The translations under genes and the position numbers were made by a program. The notes under the pieces were generated by a model. That model was given only the letters and a program-made list of their open reading frames with translations. It did no database searches and was not told where the DNA came from. Positions 35,121 through 44,240 of a DNA stretch of 64,000 nucleotides are shown in pieces (positions within the stretch are counted from its first letter, which is position 1; the number at the start of each line of letters is the position of its first letter). This stretch comes from Parapedobacter lycopersici (GTDB lineage Bacteria; Bacteroidota; Bacteroidia; Sphingobacteriales; Sphingobacteriaceae). The DNA lies in the NCBI RefSeq assembly GCF_024643285.1, contig NZ_JAMSLW010000005.1:337062-401061 (forward strand), given 5' to 3'.

Positions 35121-35948
35121 ATGAACATATTCAACATATTCGATGAAATAACGCAAGTGGATCCGGAATTCCACGAACGTGTAAGCCCACGCAGAACGGC
35201 TATCAGAAACCTCGCCTCGATGGGTACCAAAGTAGCTGCCGCTACCCTACCTTTCATGTTAGGATCATTGTTTAAAAAGGCCTATGGCCAGGTGCCTACC
35301 GATGTAACCGGCGTGCTCAATTACGCACTTACTTTGGAATACCTGGAGGCCGAATTCTATACAATGGGTACGGCTGCGGCCGGTTTGATTCCCGTTGGGC
35401 CGCCTCAGGGAGCAATTGCCACCATACGTGATCATGAAATCGCACACGTAGCGTTTCTGAAGCAGGTACTGGGGTCGGATGCCGTATCCAAGCCGGAATT
35501 TGACTTTACCGCCGGGGGAACATTCGGCAATGTTTTTACGGACTATGATACGTTTCTGGCGCTCGCACAGGCGTTTGAGGATACTGGAGTAAGGGCTTAT
35601 AAGGGACAAGCCGGACTACTAAAAGGTAATCAGGTAGTGCTTACCGCGGCTTTGCAGATTCACGCTGCGGAAGCCCGCCACGCTTCGCATATCCGACAGA
35701 TGAGACGTGCGCGCGGTGGAGCTGCCGCTGCCCAGAAACCCTGGATTACGGGCGCTAATGACAGCGGAATCGGTGCGGTGGTGGATCCTGTATATGCGGG
35801 CGAAGACAATGTTTCGCAGGCCGGTGTTAATATTACTTCCCTAAATGGGATTGAGGGAAAGCTTTCCGCCAATGCGGCCACAGAATCTTTCGATGAGCCC
35901 TTAACCGCAGAAGCGGTGCTGGATATTGCGGGACTGTTTATTAAGTAA
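35121..35948 (+). CDS. Exported ferritin-like protein, paralogue of the preceding gene
   Basis: A 275-residue ferritin-like protein with an Arg-Arg export signal after an N-terminal extension (SPRRTAIRNLASMGTKVAA). The ligand set is LEYLEAEFYT, DHEIAHVAFL, AFEDTGVRAY and AEARHASHI, parallel to its neighbour. The C-terminal 70 residues are extra and end AEAVLDIAGLFIK. It lies 8 bp after the first ferritin-like gene and is followed by a strong terminator, so the two form one transcript. Confidence 0.85.
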   Translation: MNIFNIFDEITQVDPEFHERVSPRRTAIRNLASMGTKVAAATLPFMLGSLFKKAYGQVPTDVTGVLNYALTLEYLEAEFYTMGTAAAGLIPVGPPQGAIATIRDHEIAHVAFLKQVLGSDAVSKPEFDFTAGGTFGNVFTDYDTFLALAQAFEDTGVRAYKGQAGLLKGNQVVLTAALQIHAAEARHASHIRQMRRARGGAAAAQKPWITGANDSGIGAVVDPVYAGEDNVSQAGVNITSLNGIEGKLSANAATESFDEPLTAEAVLDIAGLFIK

Positions 35949-35991
35949 GCGTTCTGCAGGACATAGTAAACCTCATTGGGCCCGTTAGACA

Positions 35992-36021
35992 AAAGGTCCT
36001 GCCATTTCGGGCAGGACCTTT
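35992..36021 (+). terminator. Intrinsic terminator of the ferritin-like pair
   Basis: AAAGGTCCTGCC and GGCAGGACCTTT form perfect 12-bp arms around ATTTCG, 43 bp after the stop codon. Confidence 0.85.
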
Positions 36022-36145
36022 CCATGTAACACATGCGATCGCTTAATCCAATCGGGGACAGGAGCTGAGCTTACTTGGCTAAACACTTCTGTACGATTTC
36101 ATGTGGCATGCAGTGCTATTTGCCGGCACGGGTGCACAGTGTTTA

Positions 36146-36229
36146 GCATTCAGGCACAAATATTCGGTATTTTCAACCACCTCATGCGTCTGTATTTCTT
36201 TTGCGGTCGGACCGGCGTTTGGTACGCTA
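36146..36229 (-). pseudogene. Decayed 3' fragment of a Rieske protein gene
   Basis: About 84 bp closely resemble the 3' end of the DUF2231-Rieske gene at 31529-31612. On the minus strand they still read VPNAGPTAKEIQTHEVVENT, against the intact gene's APNAGPAAKEIQTYEVVENA. The cluster-binding part is gone and no start is present. It lies directly downstream of the DUF389 gene. Confidence 0.75.
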
Positions 36230-36243
36230 GTTCTGAGGCTGCC

Positions 36244-37557
36244 TTATTCAATATATATTTTGACCGAATCGGTATTCAGTCTCGATCGGAACCATCCTTC
36301 CAGTTTTTCGTGGTTAGCGAGCGTTTTCCTTCGATCTGACGATCCTAAAACAAGGGTTAAGTAGTTTTGCGCCTGAAGGGAATCATTATAGAACACCTGA
36401 TCTGCTGCCCCGCATGTTGTAATTTCAGGGTAAAGGGGCTTGAGCTCCTGAAGCAGCTGCTTACCGAGGTGCTTTCGGTTGTTGAGGCTGTCCTGCAACT
36501 GTAGCGTTGTTCCCAGGGTAGCCCGAAGGCGATTGATTTCAGCTTGTTGCGTATTGATGGCTAATAGATTTTCATTGGATTCACTTTCTTCAAGCGAAAA
36601 CCCCTGCTGGATACTAATTGATGCGCCATTCAGGCTGTAATGTCTGGCCTTGTCAATTACAGCTTGTTTTGCCGCCTCCGGAATCAACCGTCCGCCATAA
36701 ACGAGCCTAATTGAACGTTTTGTAGGATCTATATCGGATTTGAGCAGGTAATCACCTTCGATGTTGGTTTCACTCCGTATAAATGACTGCGCATTTCTCG
36801 TGAACCGTTCCTGTTTAACCAGAATATAGCCGAAATAAATACTCGGCAAAATGGTGACGGTGGCGATAACGCTCACCCAGCGGTTTGCAGTTTTTTTCAT
36901 GTTTTCATCGACGCCCTGCCAAATGGGGTATTTCAGAAAACGGACAATCAGCAGGGTGGCTACGGCAATAAATACCGTATTGATGGTGAAGAGGTAAAAT
37001 GCCCCGAAAAAATAATTCCAGGTGCCTGAGGCCAATCCGTATCCAGCGGTGCACAACGGTGGCATCAGTGCGGTAGCGATGGCGACCCCGGGTATTACAT
37101 TGCCTTTTTGTTTGCTGGAGAGCGCCACAATACCGGCCAATCCACCAGCAAGCGCGATGATTACATCATAAATATTTGGCTGTGTACGCGCCAATAATTC
37201 CGAATGGGCTTCTCCAAGGGGTGTGACAAGGAAATACAGGGTAGAAGCACCCAGCCCTGATGCGACGGCAAATCCGAAATTTATCAGCGACTTCCGTAGC
37301 AATCCGAAGTCGTACGTTGCCAAACTGTATCCCATGCCCAGTATCGGCCCCATCAAAGGGGAAATCAGCATCGCACCAATGATGACTGCCGTAGAATTTA
37401 CGTTGAGGCCGACACAGGCAATGAGAATGGCGAATATCAGGATCCATAAGTTCGTGCCCTTGAAAAATATGCCTTTCTCTACGGTATCGTGGATGACGTT
37501 ATAATCTTCCTGCTCTGACTTGATATTAAATTTCTGCGCTAGTTTTTGTAGATCCAT
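36244..37557 (-). CDS. DUF389 (TIGR00341-type) membrane protein
   Basis: A 437-residue protein with about six membrane helices between residues 30 and 235 carrying the DUF389 hallmark VIIGAMLISPLMGPILGMG near 58 and GVAIATALMPPLCTAGYGLA near 155. The C-terminal half is soluble, with a coiled-coil stretch LAINTQQAEINRLRATLGTT. The family is widespread but its function is unknown. The last residues run into a duplicated Rieske fragment region, but the frame itself appears complete. Confidence 0.88.
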   Translation of the reverse strand: MDLQKLAQKFNIKSEQEDYNVIHDTVEKGIFFKGTNLWILIFAILIACVGLNVNSTAVIIGAMLISPLMGPILGMGYSLATYDFGLLRKSLINFGFAVASGLGASTLYFLVTPLGEAHSELLARTQPNIYDVIIALAGGLAGIVALSSKQKGNVIPGVAIATALMPPLCTAGYGLASGTWNYFFGAFYLFTINTVFIAVATLLIVRFLKYPIWQGVDENMKKTANRWVSVIATVTILPSIYFGYILVKQERFTRNAQSFIRSETNIEGDYLLKSDIDPTKRSIRLVYGGRLIPEAAKQAVIDKARHYSLNGASISIQQGFSLEESESNENLLAINTQQAEINRLRATLGTTLQLQDSLNNRKHLGKQLLQELKPLYPEITTCGAADQVFYNDSLQAQNYLTLVLGSSDRRKTLANHEKLEGWFRSRLNTDSVKIYIE

Positions 37558-37707
37558 ATATGTGGAGTTAATATTGCCTTCTTCAACTGAGTTTGCCGAT
37601 ATTCCGTAATTGGGTCTGGCACGCCGTTATCGTACCGTTGCGCAATAAAGGCTCTGGAGAATGTTTTCTATTGCACAACGCTAAATTCAACCGGCGGCTA
37701 ACTCCGC

Positions 37708-37866
37708 CTAAACCTCCTCATCCCGATGTTTTTCCGGCTCCAGGTCGGACAGGTTCAACTTCCGTTCGAGCTGTTTCCGGTCTTTGCGGTTCCGGCGGAT
37801 CAGCCAGAACAGCAGGATCAGCACGGCTAACCCGACCAATCCAACAATAAAATAGTTTATCTCCAT
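37708..37866 (-). CDS. 52-residue single-pass membrane protein
   Basis: The ATG at 37866 opens a 52-codon frame ending TAG at 37708: one hydrophobic helix (YFIVGLVGLAVLILLFWLI, residues 5-23), then a basic stretch RRNRKDRKQLERKL and an acidic tail. This helix-plus-charged-tail layout is typical of small Bacteroidota membrane proteins of unknown role. A longer overlapping frame is a shadow. Confidence 0.6.
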   Translation of the reverse strand: MEINYFIVGLVGLAVLILLFWLIRRNRKDRKQLERKLNLSDLEPEKHRDEEV

Positions 37867-37967
37867 GGCAGTAAAGGGTTAAACTCCAATTAAAGTTAAC
37901 CACATTTTGCGTAGCACGCAAGGAAAGAAGGATAATTTAACAGGGCAATCGTCGTCCGGGTTCAAAT

Positions 37968-38012
37968 GTAATACAGGTTTAATGTGCGCTTAACCCCCCG
38001 GGACTACCTTTG
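37968..38012 (+). promoter_or_regulatory. SusC operon promoter with TTAAC-type direct repeats
   Basis: TACCTTTG (38005-38012) is a perfect -7 element. Upstream are GTAATA (37968), TTAATG (37979) and TTAACC (37990-37995), exactly 11 bp apart. The last ends 9 bp before the -7 element, the same spacing as in the phosphate transporter promoter at 11244-11299. No -33 TTTG is present, consistent with an activator-dependent promoter. Membership of a shared phosphate regulon is inferred. Confidence 0.55.
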
Positions 38013-38095
38013 CCGGCAGTTAAAACCCCCTGATTATTGCTTTTATCGGCGGTTGATGCGGGTTTTGTATGCTGCTAACTACTATTTATTATACG

Positions 38096-41041
38096 ATGAG
38101 GAATTGTTTATTTTTTGTGTTATTACCGGCATTGTTAGCATCGCCCTATGCCAAAGGCAGTACCCCTGCCGGACTCCTGCCGCACAACCTGGATCGGGCG
38201 GCCCGACTTGAAATCAACCAACAGCCGACCATACAGGGTGTCGTCCTGGACATGCGGACCCGCGAACCGATCCGGGGTGCATCGGTGAGCATTGCGAACA
38301 CCTCATGGGTGTCGCAGACGGCGGCCGACGGTGCGTTTAGCCTGCGGTGGCCCAACGGGGAGTCGCAAGTGCTGTTAACCATATCCAGCGTGGGCTTCAA
38401 GTCGCAGCAGGTTACTATCCAGCGGGCAGCCAGTGAATCGCCTGTTTCGGTTTATCTTGAGCAGGACTTGTTAGGGCTCGACGAGGTGGTGGTTACCGGC
38501 CAGGGACTGGATATCAGTAAAAGGCGACTTTCGACTAATGTGACCAGCATTGGCAGCGAAGAATTGGAAAGAACACCTTCCGGACGTATTGACCAGCTCC
38601 TGCAGGCAAAACTGCCGAATGCGCAGATCCGGCTAACCGGCGGCCAGGCGGGAGCGACATCCATCATCCGGGCGCGTGGCGTTGTATCGGCGTATATGAA
38701 CTCTACCCCGGTGATTTATGTGGATGGCGTGCGTATGGATAACCTCAACACGGCCTCGTCCATCGGCGGGGGAAGCACCCAGGGTGCTGCCGTCAGCTCC
38801 ATTGCCGATATCCCCATGGAAAATATTGAACGTATCGAATACATTAATGGCGGCGCGGCAACGACATTATATGGTTCCGATGCCGCAAATGGTGTGATCC
38901 AGATTTTCACCAAAAAAGGCGGGGCCAGCCGGACGGCTGTGATTGTGGATGCTACCGTGGGACGGGAAACACCGACCACGGACTTCCTTCATTTTGAGCG
39001 GACGAAGGACCTGCTTTTTGAACCGGGTGTATTCCAAAAATATAACGTGGCGATTAACGGCAGCGGGGAGCGTGTGGGATACAGCTTTTCCGGCGGTTAC
39101 CTGAACAGCAGCGGCGTACAGCTGTACAATCAAAACCAGAATGAGCGGCTCGACCTGCGCACGGGATTCCGGGCCAGTCTTGCCGAGGAGTTAACCTATG
39201 AAAGCACGTTTAGCTATGTCAATAACCGGTACAAGCGCAACCGGAACGGTAACCAGGGGGGCTATACGGCACTTTGGTTTACGGAGAGCGGCGCCTCTGC
39301 CGTTACGGGTCCGCAACCGCGATTTAACCCGCGGATTGACGAGCAGGGCGACGAGGAGTTTGCACGGATGATGGCTTATGTCGATGAGGCTGAGCGGCTA
39401 CAGGATAACGAAATTGTGGTTAACCGTTTTCAGACATCGCAAAGCTTTGTGTACCGCCCGGTCAATAGTGTGCAGCTGAAAGCGCTGGGCGGTGTGGATT
39501 TCCGGCAGCTGCGTAACCAAACGATCCAGACCAACCAGTACCTTACCCATACGACGGGCAACCTGACGACGGACCGGGGCAGTATTAACAACGGTGAGCG
39601 GAAGTACTGGGGCCTTACGCTGGAACTTAACGGGCAGCACCGTGCAGATGTAGGCGATTTTTCATTTGTGACTACCGTTGGCGGGCAGCTGTTCAGAAAT
39701 GAAGACCGCCAGGTATCCTACGTGGGTACCAATATCCGCGACGGCGCGCGGAACATTGCCGACGCCGCCACGAAAACCAGCGACGAGGTGTATTATGAGG
39801 TGGTTAACTATGGCGTTTATGCCCAAACCAACATCGGGTTCCGCGACCGGCTGTTTGTTGACCTTGGCCTGCGGGGCGACGGTAACAGCGCATTCGGCGA
39901 AGCCATTGGTGTGCAGTATTACCCTAAAGTAGGTGTTTCGTATATTCCTTCTGCCGGCGCGTGGTGGCAGGAAACGCTGCCATTCTTTTCGGCGGCCAAG
40001 GTACGCGGCAGTTACGGCATCGCAGGGAATTTTCCCCCGCCATTCCGCAACCTGCGCACGGTGTCGTTTCCCGGATACTTGGGCGAACAGGCCGCGGGCT
40101 TCGGTACGCCGGGGGTAGACCTCCGGCCGGAGAAAAGCAGCACGTTCGAAGCGGGTATCGATCTCGGTATGCTGCAGGACCGCATCGTGCTTTCCGCGGG
40201 TTTTTACCATACCATAACCAATGACGCGCTGTTTGAAGTGCCGTCAGCTCCTTCCACGGGTGAATCCGATGCGTTTCGTAACGTGGGCAAGATCCTGAAC
40301 AGGGGGTGGGAGTTTAGTACTAATATTACGGCGGTACAGACCGCATCGACTTCCCTGCGCATAAACCTGGCGGTTAACACACTGCATAACCAGGTACTCA
40401 GCGCAGGGGGTGCCGCACCGTTTAACATCAACGGCTTCAGCGAACGCACCATCCAGACGGTCGTGCAGGAAGGATATCCCATTGGTTTTATCCGGGGCAG
40501 TTACGGCATATTCGGCGCGGATGGTGTAATGGAGCGCTCGATTCCACTCCAATACTTGGGCACGACCATTCCGGACCTGTTCGGAAGCATGGGCCTGGAT
40601 TTCCAGTACAAGGGCTTTAGCCTGTTTGCGAATGCCGATTACCAGCAAGGAGCCTTTGCCAACAATTGGGACAGCCAGTTCCGCTACAACTACGGTGCAG
40701 GCGATGAGGGCATCCCCTTGGGGGAAATCAATTCTCCGCGGGGGCGCACCGGCTGGCTGGATTTTACCAACATGTTTATTGAACAGACCGATTTCATCAA
40801 GATCCGGACCATCGGTGCCAGTTACAGCTTTAGCAGGGCGCAGCTTGGCTCGCGCCTGCAGGGGCTCACGGTTGGCTTGAACGCCATCAATCCGTTTAAT
40901 TTCGCGACGTCGTCCTTTGATCCGGAAGCCACGATCAGCGGCAGTGCCGCAGGCCAGGGCGGTGCCACCACCGGCGGCATTGCTTATGCTACTTATTCCG
41001 CACCTAGGCAGTTTCTTCTTTCATTAAAAGTCAGTCTATAA
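38096..41041 (+). CDS. SusC/RagA family TonB-dependent outer-membrane receptor
   Basis: A 981-residue TonB-dependent transporter. The signal peptide is MRNCLFFVLLPALLASPYAKG. A carboxypeptidase-D-regulatory-like domain (about 40-115; GVVLDMRTREPIRGASVSI) precedes the TonB box/plug, where LGLDEVVVTGQGLD, IRARGVVSAYMNSTPVIYVDG and LYGSDAANGVIQIFTKKG are family marks. A 22-strand barrel follows and ends FLLSLKVSL. I chose the ATG at 38096. It pairs with the SusD-like gene 10 bp downstream and a phosphoesterase, so the imported ligand is probably a phosphate-containing compound. Confidence 0.93.
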   Translation: MRNCLFFVLLPALLASPYAKGSTPAGLLPHNLDRAARLEINQQPTIQGVVLDMRTREPIRGASVSIANTSWVSQTAADGAFSLRWPNGESQVLLTISSVGFKSQQVTIQRAASESPVSVYLEQDLLGLDEVVVTGQGLDISKRRLSTNVTSIGSEELERTPSGRIDQLLQAKLPNAQIRLTGGQAGATSIIRARGVVSAYMNSTPVIYVDGVRMDNLNTASSIGGGSTQGAAVSSIADIPMENIERIEYINGGAATTLYGSDAANGVIQIFTKKGGASRTAVIVDATVGRETPTTDFLHFERTKDLLFEPGVFQKYNVAINGSGERVGYSFSGGYLNSSGVQLYNQNQNERLDLRTGFRASLAEELTYESTFSYVNNRYKRNRNGNQGGYTALWFTESGASAVTGPQPRFNPRIDEQGDEEFARMMAYVDEAERLQDNEIVVNRFQTSQSFVYRPVNSVQLKALGGVDFRQLRNQTIQTNQYLTHTTGNLTTDRGSINNGERKYWGLTLELNGQHRADVGDFSFVTTVGGQLFRNEDRQVSYVGTNIRDGARNIADAATKTSDEVYYEVVNYGVYAQTNIGFRDRLFVDLGLRGDGNSAFGEAIGVQYYPKVGVSYIPSAGAWWQETLPFFSAAKVRGSYGIAGNFPPPFRNLRTVSFPGYLGEQAAGFGTPGVDLRPEKSSTFEAGIDLGMLQDRIVLSAGFYHTITNDALFEVPSAPSTGESDAFRNVGKILNRGWEFSTNITAVQTASTSLRINLAVNTLHNQVLSAGGAAPFNINGFSERTIQTVVQEGYPIGFIRGSYGIFGADGVMERSIPLQYLGTTIPDLFGSMGLDFQYKGFSLFANADYQQGAFANNWDSQFRYNYGAGDEGIPLGEINSPRGRTGWLDFTNMFIEQTDFIKIRTIGASYSFSRAQLGSRLQGLTVGLNAINPFNFATSSFDPEATISGSAAGQGGATTGGIAYATYSAPRQFLLSLKVSL

Positions 41042-41051
41042 AAAGCATCCC

Positions 41052-42479
41052 ATGAAAATACATAAAAACATTCTGGTCATTACAGCGCTCTTATTATCGG
41101 GGTGTGAGCTTACCGAGGTAACCAACCCCTATGTTACGGAAGACCGGTTCCTAACCGGGTCGCAGTCGGCCGTTACCTGGGTAAACGGTGTCCGGAGGCA
41201 GCTAAGCCAGACGGTTGGCACGGTGACCGAATTTACGGAACTGGTATCTGACAACTATTTTAACAACTATACGCAGAGCAGCAAGGTGTTTGATGTTCCG
41301 CAGATCAATTATTTTGACATCGACGTAACCCGCATCCAGACGGCTATCCACCAATTGCTGGAAATGAGTGAATTCGGGCTGACGGATGTGTTGCCCCGCG
41401 ACCCGGAAAGCACGCAACAGCAGCGTGCGGAATTGTTGCGGAACAAGGCCTATGCGCTGATACTCGGGGCTGAGCTGTTCGTGGCCCTGCCGGCAGGGCC
41501 CCTTGGTGAGGTACAGGAACCGGAGCAGCTGTTGCTGACTGCCGCAGGGCTGCTTGATGAGGCTGCGGGACTTTTTGCGGAACAGGATGACAAGCTGGTC
41601 TGTGCGCTGCTTAAGGCACGGATTTATTATCGCCTTGGGGACGCGGCACAGGCCATCCGGTTTGCACAGGAGGCCCAGGCTAATCCGCTGCTGCTAAGCC
41701 AGGTACATTACGGCACGCAGACGGGACCGTCCAACAATTTCCAAAGCGCCATATTCTCCTCCACAACCAACCAGTTTGCGCCGCTGCCACGACTGGATTT
41801 CCTCGACCCTAAATACTTCCATACGACCGGTGTGGTCTTTGACGACGAGAAGCCGATCAGCATTGCCAAAGCGGAAGAAGCATTTTTGATTATTGCTGAG
41901 GCCCAGGCTGCGGCGAATGAGCTGGCGGCGGCCCGTGAAACCCTGCGGCAGCTGCTGACCGAAACCGTTGCCAAACGTCCGGTGGTTATGCTGGATGACA
42001 GCCGGGAGACCCGCAACGGCGGTAACCGCGGCGATTATCCGCTTACCGCCGTATCCGTGCGCTTTGATGCGGGCAGCGATCCAGTGGAAGGACTGGTGCT
42101 CGACCGGCAGGCGGGCCTTATTCCTGCCCGTACGGTATCGGGTACCAGCGTAACCGGGGCGCAGCTGGATGCGGCTGTCAGCCAGGACGAACTGCTGTAC
42201 CTGATTTACCTGCTCCGGCAGGAAATCTTTATGGCCGAGGGGCGGCGGATGACCGACCTGGGTATCCGTTTCCCGGTATCGCAGCGTGAAGAGCAGAACA
42301 ACAGCCACGTACGGCCTGAACATACCAAGGCGTTGATTCCGTCATTTATTCCGGTAAACCGGGAGCTTGACGATTTTACTTACGACGCACAGCAGGGTGT
42401 CGTAACCATCAGGCATGACATGAACAAAATACTGGTTGCCCATAAATCGGCACCAGAAATTTTTCCATTCAATAATTAG
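41052..42479 (+). CDS. SusD/RagB family lipoprotein
   Basis: A 475-residue surface lipoprotein with signal MKIHKNILVITALLLSGC (lipobox Cys18). The alpha-helical TPR-like body includes LLRNKAYALILGAELFVALP and the end region has ELLYLIYLLRQEIFMAEGRRMTDLGIRFPV, typical of the SusD C-terminal half that caps the SusC barrel. It captures substrate on the cell surface and is encoded between susC (10 bp) and the phosphoesterase (23 bp). Confidence 0.9.
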   Translation: MKIHKNILVITALLLSGCELTEVTNPYVTEDRFLTGSQSAVTWVNGVRRQLSQTVGTVTEFTELVSDNYFNNYTQSSKVFDVPQINYFDIDVTRIQTAIHQLLEMSEFGLTDVLPRDPESTQQQRAELLRNKAYALILGAELFVALPAGPLGEVQEPEQLLLTAAGLLDEAAGLFAEQDDKLVCALLKARIYYRLGDAAQAIRFAQEAQANPLLLSQVHYGTQTGPSNNFQSAIFSSTTNQFAPLPRLDFLDPKYFHTTGVVFDDEKPISIAKAEEAFLIIAEAQAAANELAAARETLRQLLTETVAKRPVVMLDDSRETRNGGNRGDYPLTAVSVRFDAGSDPVEGLVLDRQAGLIPARTVSGTSVTGAQLDAAVSQDELLYLIYLLRQEIFMAEGRRMTDLGIRFPVSQREEQNNSHVRPEHTKALIPSFIPVNRELDDFTYDAQQGVVTIRHDMNKILVAHKSAPEIFPFNN

Positions 42480-42502
42480 CATTAACATAAACAGCAAATC
42501 AA

Positions 42503-44077
42503 ATGAACAAATTAGGATTAACCTGCTGTTTCCTGGCGCTTGCACTCGGTGCGGCGGCGCAGGGACAGGTAACGGGGTATGTGTTTCAGGATGCCAACCA
42601 GAACGGACAGCGCGACCGCGGCGAAAAGGGCGTGGCCAACGTATCCGTGAGCAATGGCATCCAGGTGGTGCAGACCGACGGGGATGGCCAGTACATCCTG
42701 CCTGTTGGCAACGACAACGTGATTTTCGTAATTAAACCGGCGGGTTATCAGGCGCCGCTGGACGCGTTCAACCTGCCTAAAACGTACTACATCCACAAGC
42801 CGGGCGGATCGCCCGCTTCGCTTGAATATCCGGGAGTGGCTCCCACGGGCGCCCTGCCGGCATCGGTTGATTTTGCGCTGGAACCGGCCGATGAATCCGG
42901 TGAATTTAAAGCGCTGGTCTTTGGCGATCCGCAGGCCTACACCAAGGAGGAAATGGAATTTTTTGCCAAAGGCATCGTTTCCGAAGTGGCCGGCATCCGC
43001 AATGTGGCTTTCGGCATCAGTCTTGGCGACCTGGTGGGCGATGTGCTCAGCCTGCATCCGGATTATAAGCAGGCCGTTGCCAAAATCGGTATTCCCTGGT
43101 ACAACCTGATGGGCAATCACGACATGAATTATGATGTGACCGCGGATTCCCTCGCCGATGAAACGTATGAGGCGAACTTTGGCCCGGCTAACTACGCATT
43201 CGATTACGGCAACGCCCACTTCATTGTGCTTGATGACATCCTGTATCCGGACCCGCGGGATGGTAACGGCTATTGGGGTGGGTTCCGCAAAGACCAGCTG
43301 GATTTTGTGGAAAACGACCTGCGGTTTGTCGATAAAAACAAGCTGGTTGTGCTGGCGTTCCATATTCCGCTTGACCACCGCAACGGGGACACGTTCCGGC
43401 CGGAAGACCGCCAGCGGCTGTTCGACCTATTGCGCGATTTCCCGCACACGCTGTCGCTGTCGGCGCATATGCACACGCAGACACAGCATTTCTATACCCG
43501 CGAAGATGGCTGGCAGCAGGACAAGCCGCACCACGAATATAACGTGGGCACCACTTCGGGCGACTGGTATTCAGGCCAGCTGAACAAGCAGGGTGTGCCG
43601 GATGCTACCATGCGTGACGGGACGCCCAATGGATATGCTTTTCTCCATATTGCGGATAACCAGTATCGGCTGGAATACAAAGTCGCCGGGGAACCTGCCG
43701 ATTATCAGATCAATGTGTTCAATCCGAAGGTTGTTGCCCAGGGCCAGCGCACACGTGCCGGCATTTTCGCTAACTTTTTCATGGGCCATCACGGCAATAC
43801 AGTGGAATACCGCGTGGATGACGGCGAGTGGCGCAGGATGACGCCGGTACAGTCGGCCGACCCCGCATACCTGGCGCTGGTGCACCCCTGGGATAATTCA
43901 GATGAACTTATTCCGGGAAGACGGCCTACCGACGCGGTAGCCAGCACCCACGTTTGGCGGGCGGCGATCCCGACTAATCTGGCGATTGGTACGCACACCG
44001 TCGAAGTCAGGGCTACTGACGACTACGGCAATACCTTTACACAGACCAGTACCTACCGGATCGAGCAGGCTAAGTAA
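42503..44077 (+). CDS. Exported calcineurin-like metallophosphoesterase
   Basis: A 524-residue secreted phosphoesterase. It has a signal peptide (ending AAAQG), an N-terminal beta-sandwich with a dockerin/EF-hand-like DANQNGQRDRGEKGV loop, a metallophosphatase core and a C-terminal beta domain. The di-metal motifs are complete: GDPQ near 147, GDLVGD near 176, GNHD near 209, AFHIPLDHR near 290 and SAHMHTQ near 321. Such MetallophosN/C proteins cleave phosphodi- or monoesters. As third gene of the SusCD operon it probably releases phosphate or a ligand from an organic phosphate at the envelope. Confidence 0.9.
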   Translation: MNKLGLTCCFLALALGAAAQGQVTGYVFQDANQNGQRDRGEKGVANVSVSNGIQVVQTDGDGQYILPVGNDNVIFVIKPAGYQAPLDAFNLPKTYYIHKPGGSPASLEYPGVAPTGALPASVDFALEPADESGEFKALVFGDPQAYTKEEMEFFAKGIVSEVAGIRNVAFGISLGDLVGDVLSLHPDYKQAVAKIGIPWYNLMGNHDMNYDVTADSLADETYEANFGPANYAFDYGNAHFIVLDDILYPDPRDGNGYWGGFRKDQLDFVENDLRFVDKNKLVVLAFHIPLDHRNGDTFRPEDRQRLFDLLRDFPHTLSLSAHMHTQTQHFYTREDGWQQDKPHHEYNVGTTSGDWYSGQLNKQGVPDATMRDGTPNGYAFLHIADNQYRLEYKVAGEPADYQINVFNPKVVAQGQRTRAGIFANFFMGHHGNTVEYRVDDGEWRRMTPVQSADPAYLALVHPWDNSDELIPGRRPTDAVASTHVWRAAIPTNLAIGTHTVEVRATDDYGNTFTQTSTYRIEQAK

Positions 44078-44104
44078 CAACAGACTTCAATCAACCTCCA
44101 TCTT

Positions 44105-44151
44105 CCCCGTCGGTGGTTTCCCCTATCCCGGAAACACCGGCGGGGCTTTTC
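44105..44151 (+). terminator. Terminator of the SusC-SusD-phosphoesterase operon
   Basis: CCCCG-T-CGGTG-G-TTTCC pairs with GGAAACACCGGCGGGG around CTATCC (one wobble, one bulge), followed by CTTTTC, 27 bp after the stop codon. Confidence 0.8.
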
Positions 44152-44240
44152 AATTTGTGCGGAACCGTTTTTATTCCGTTCTTTATGGCGCCGGAAAGCC
44201 GATAGACAGGCAGAAAAAAAGCCGGCAAAAAGGACGATAT

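Noticed and set aside
43986..44240. N-terminal extension of lspA
   Set aside because: The extra 85 codons overlap the phosphoesterase end and a strong terminator; the family start is at 44241.
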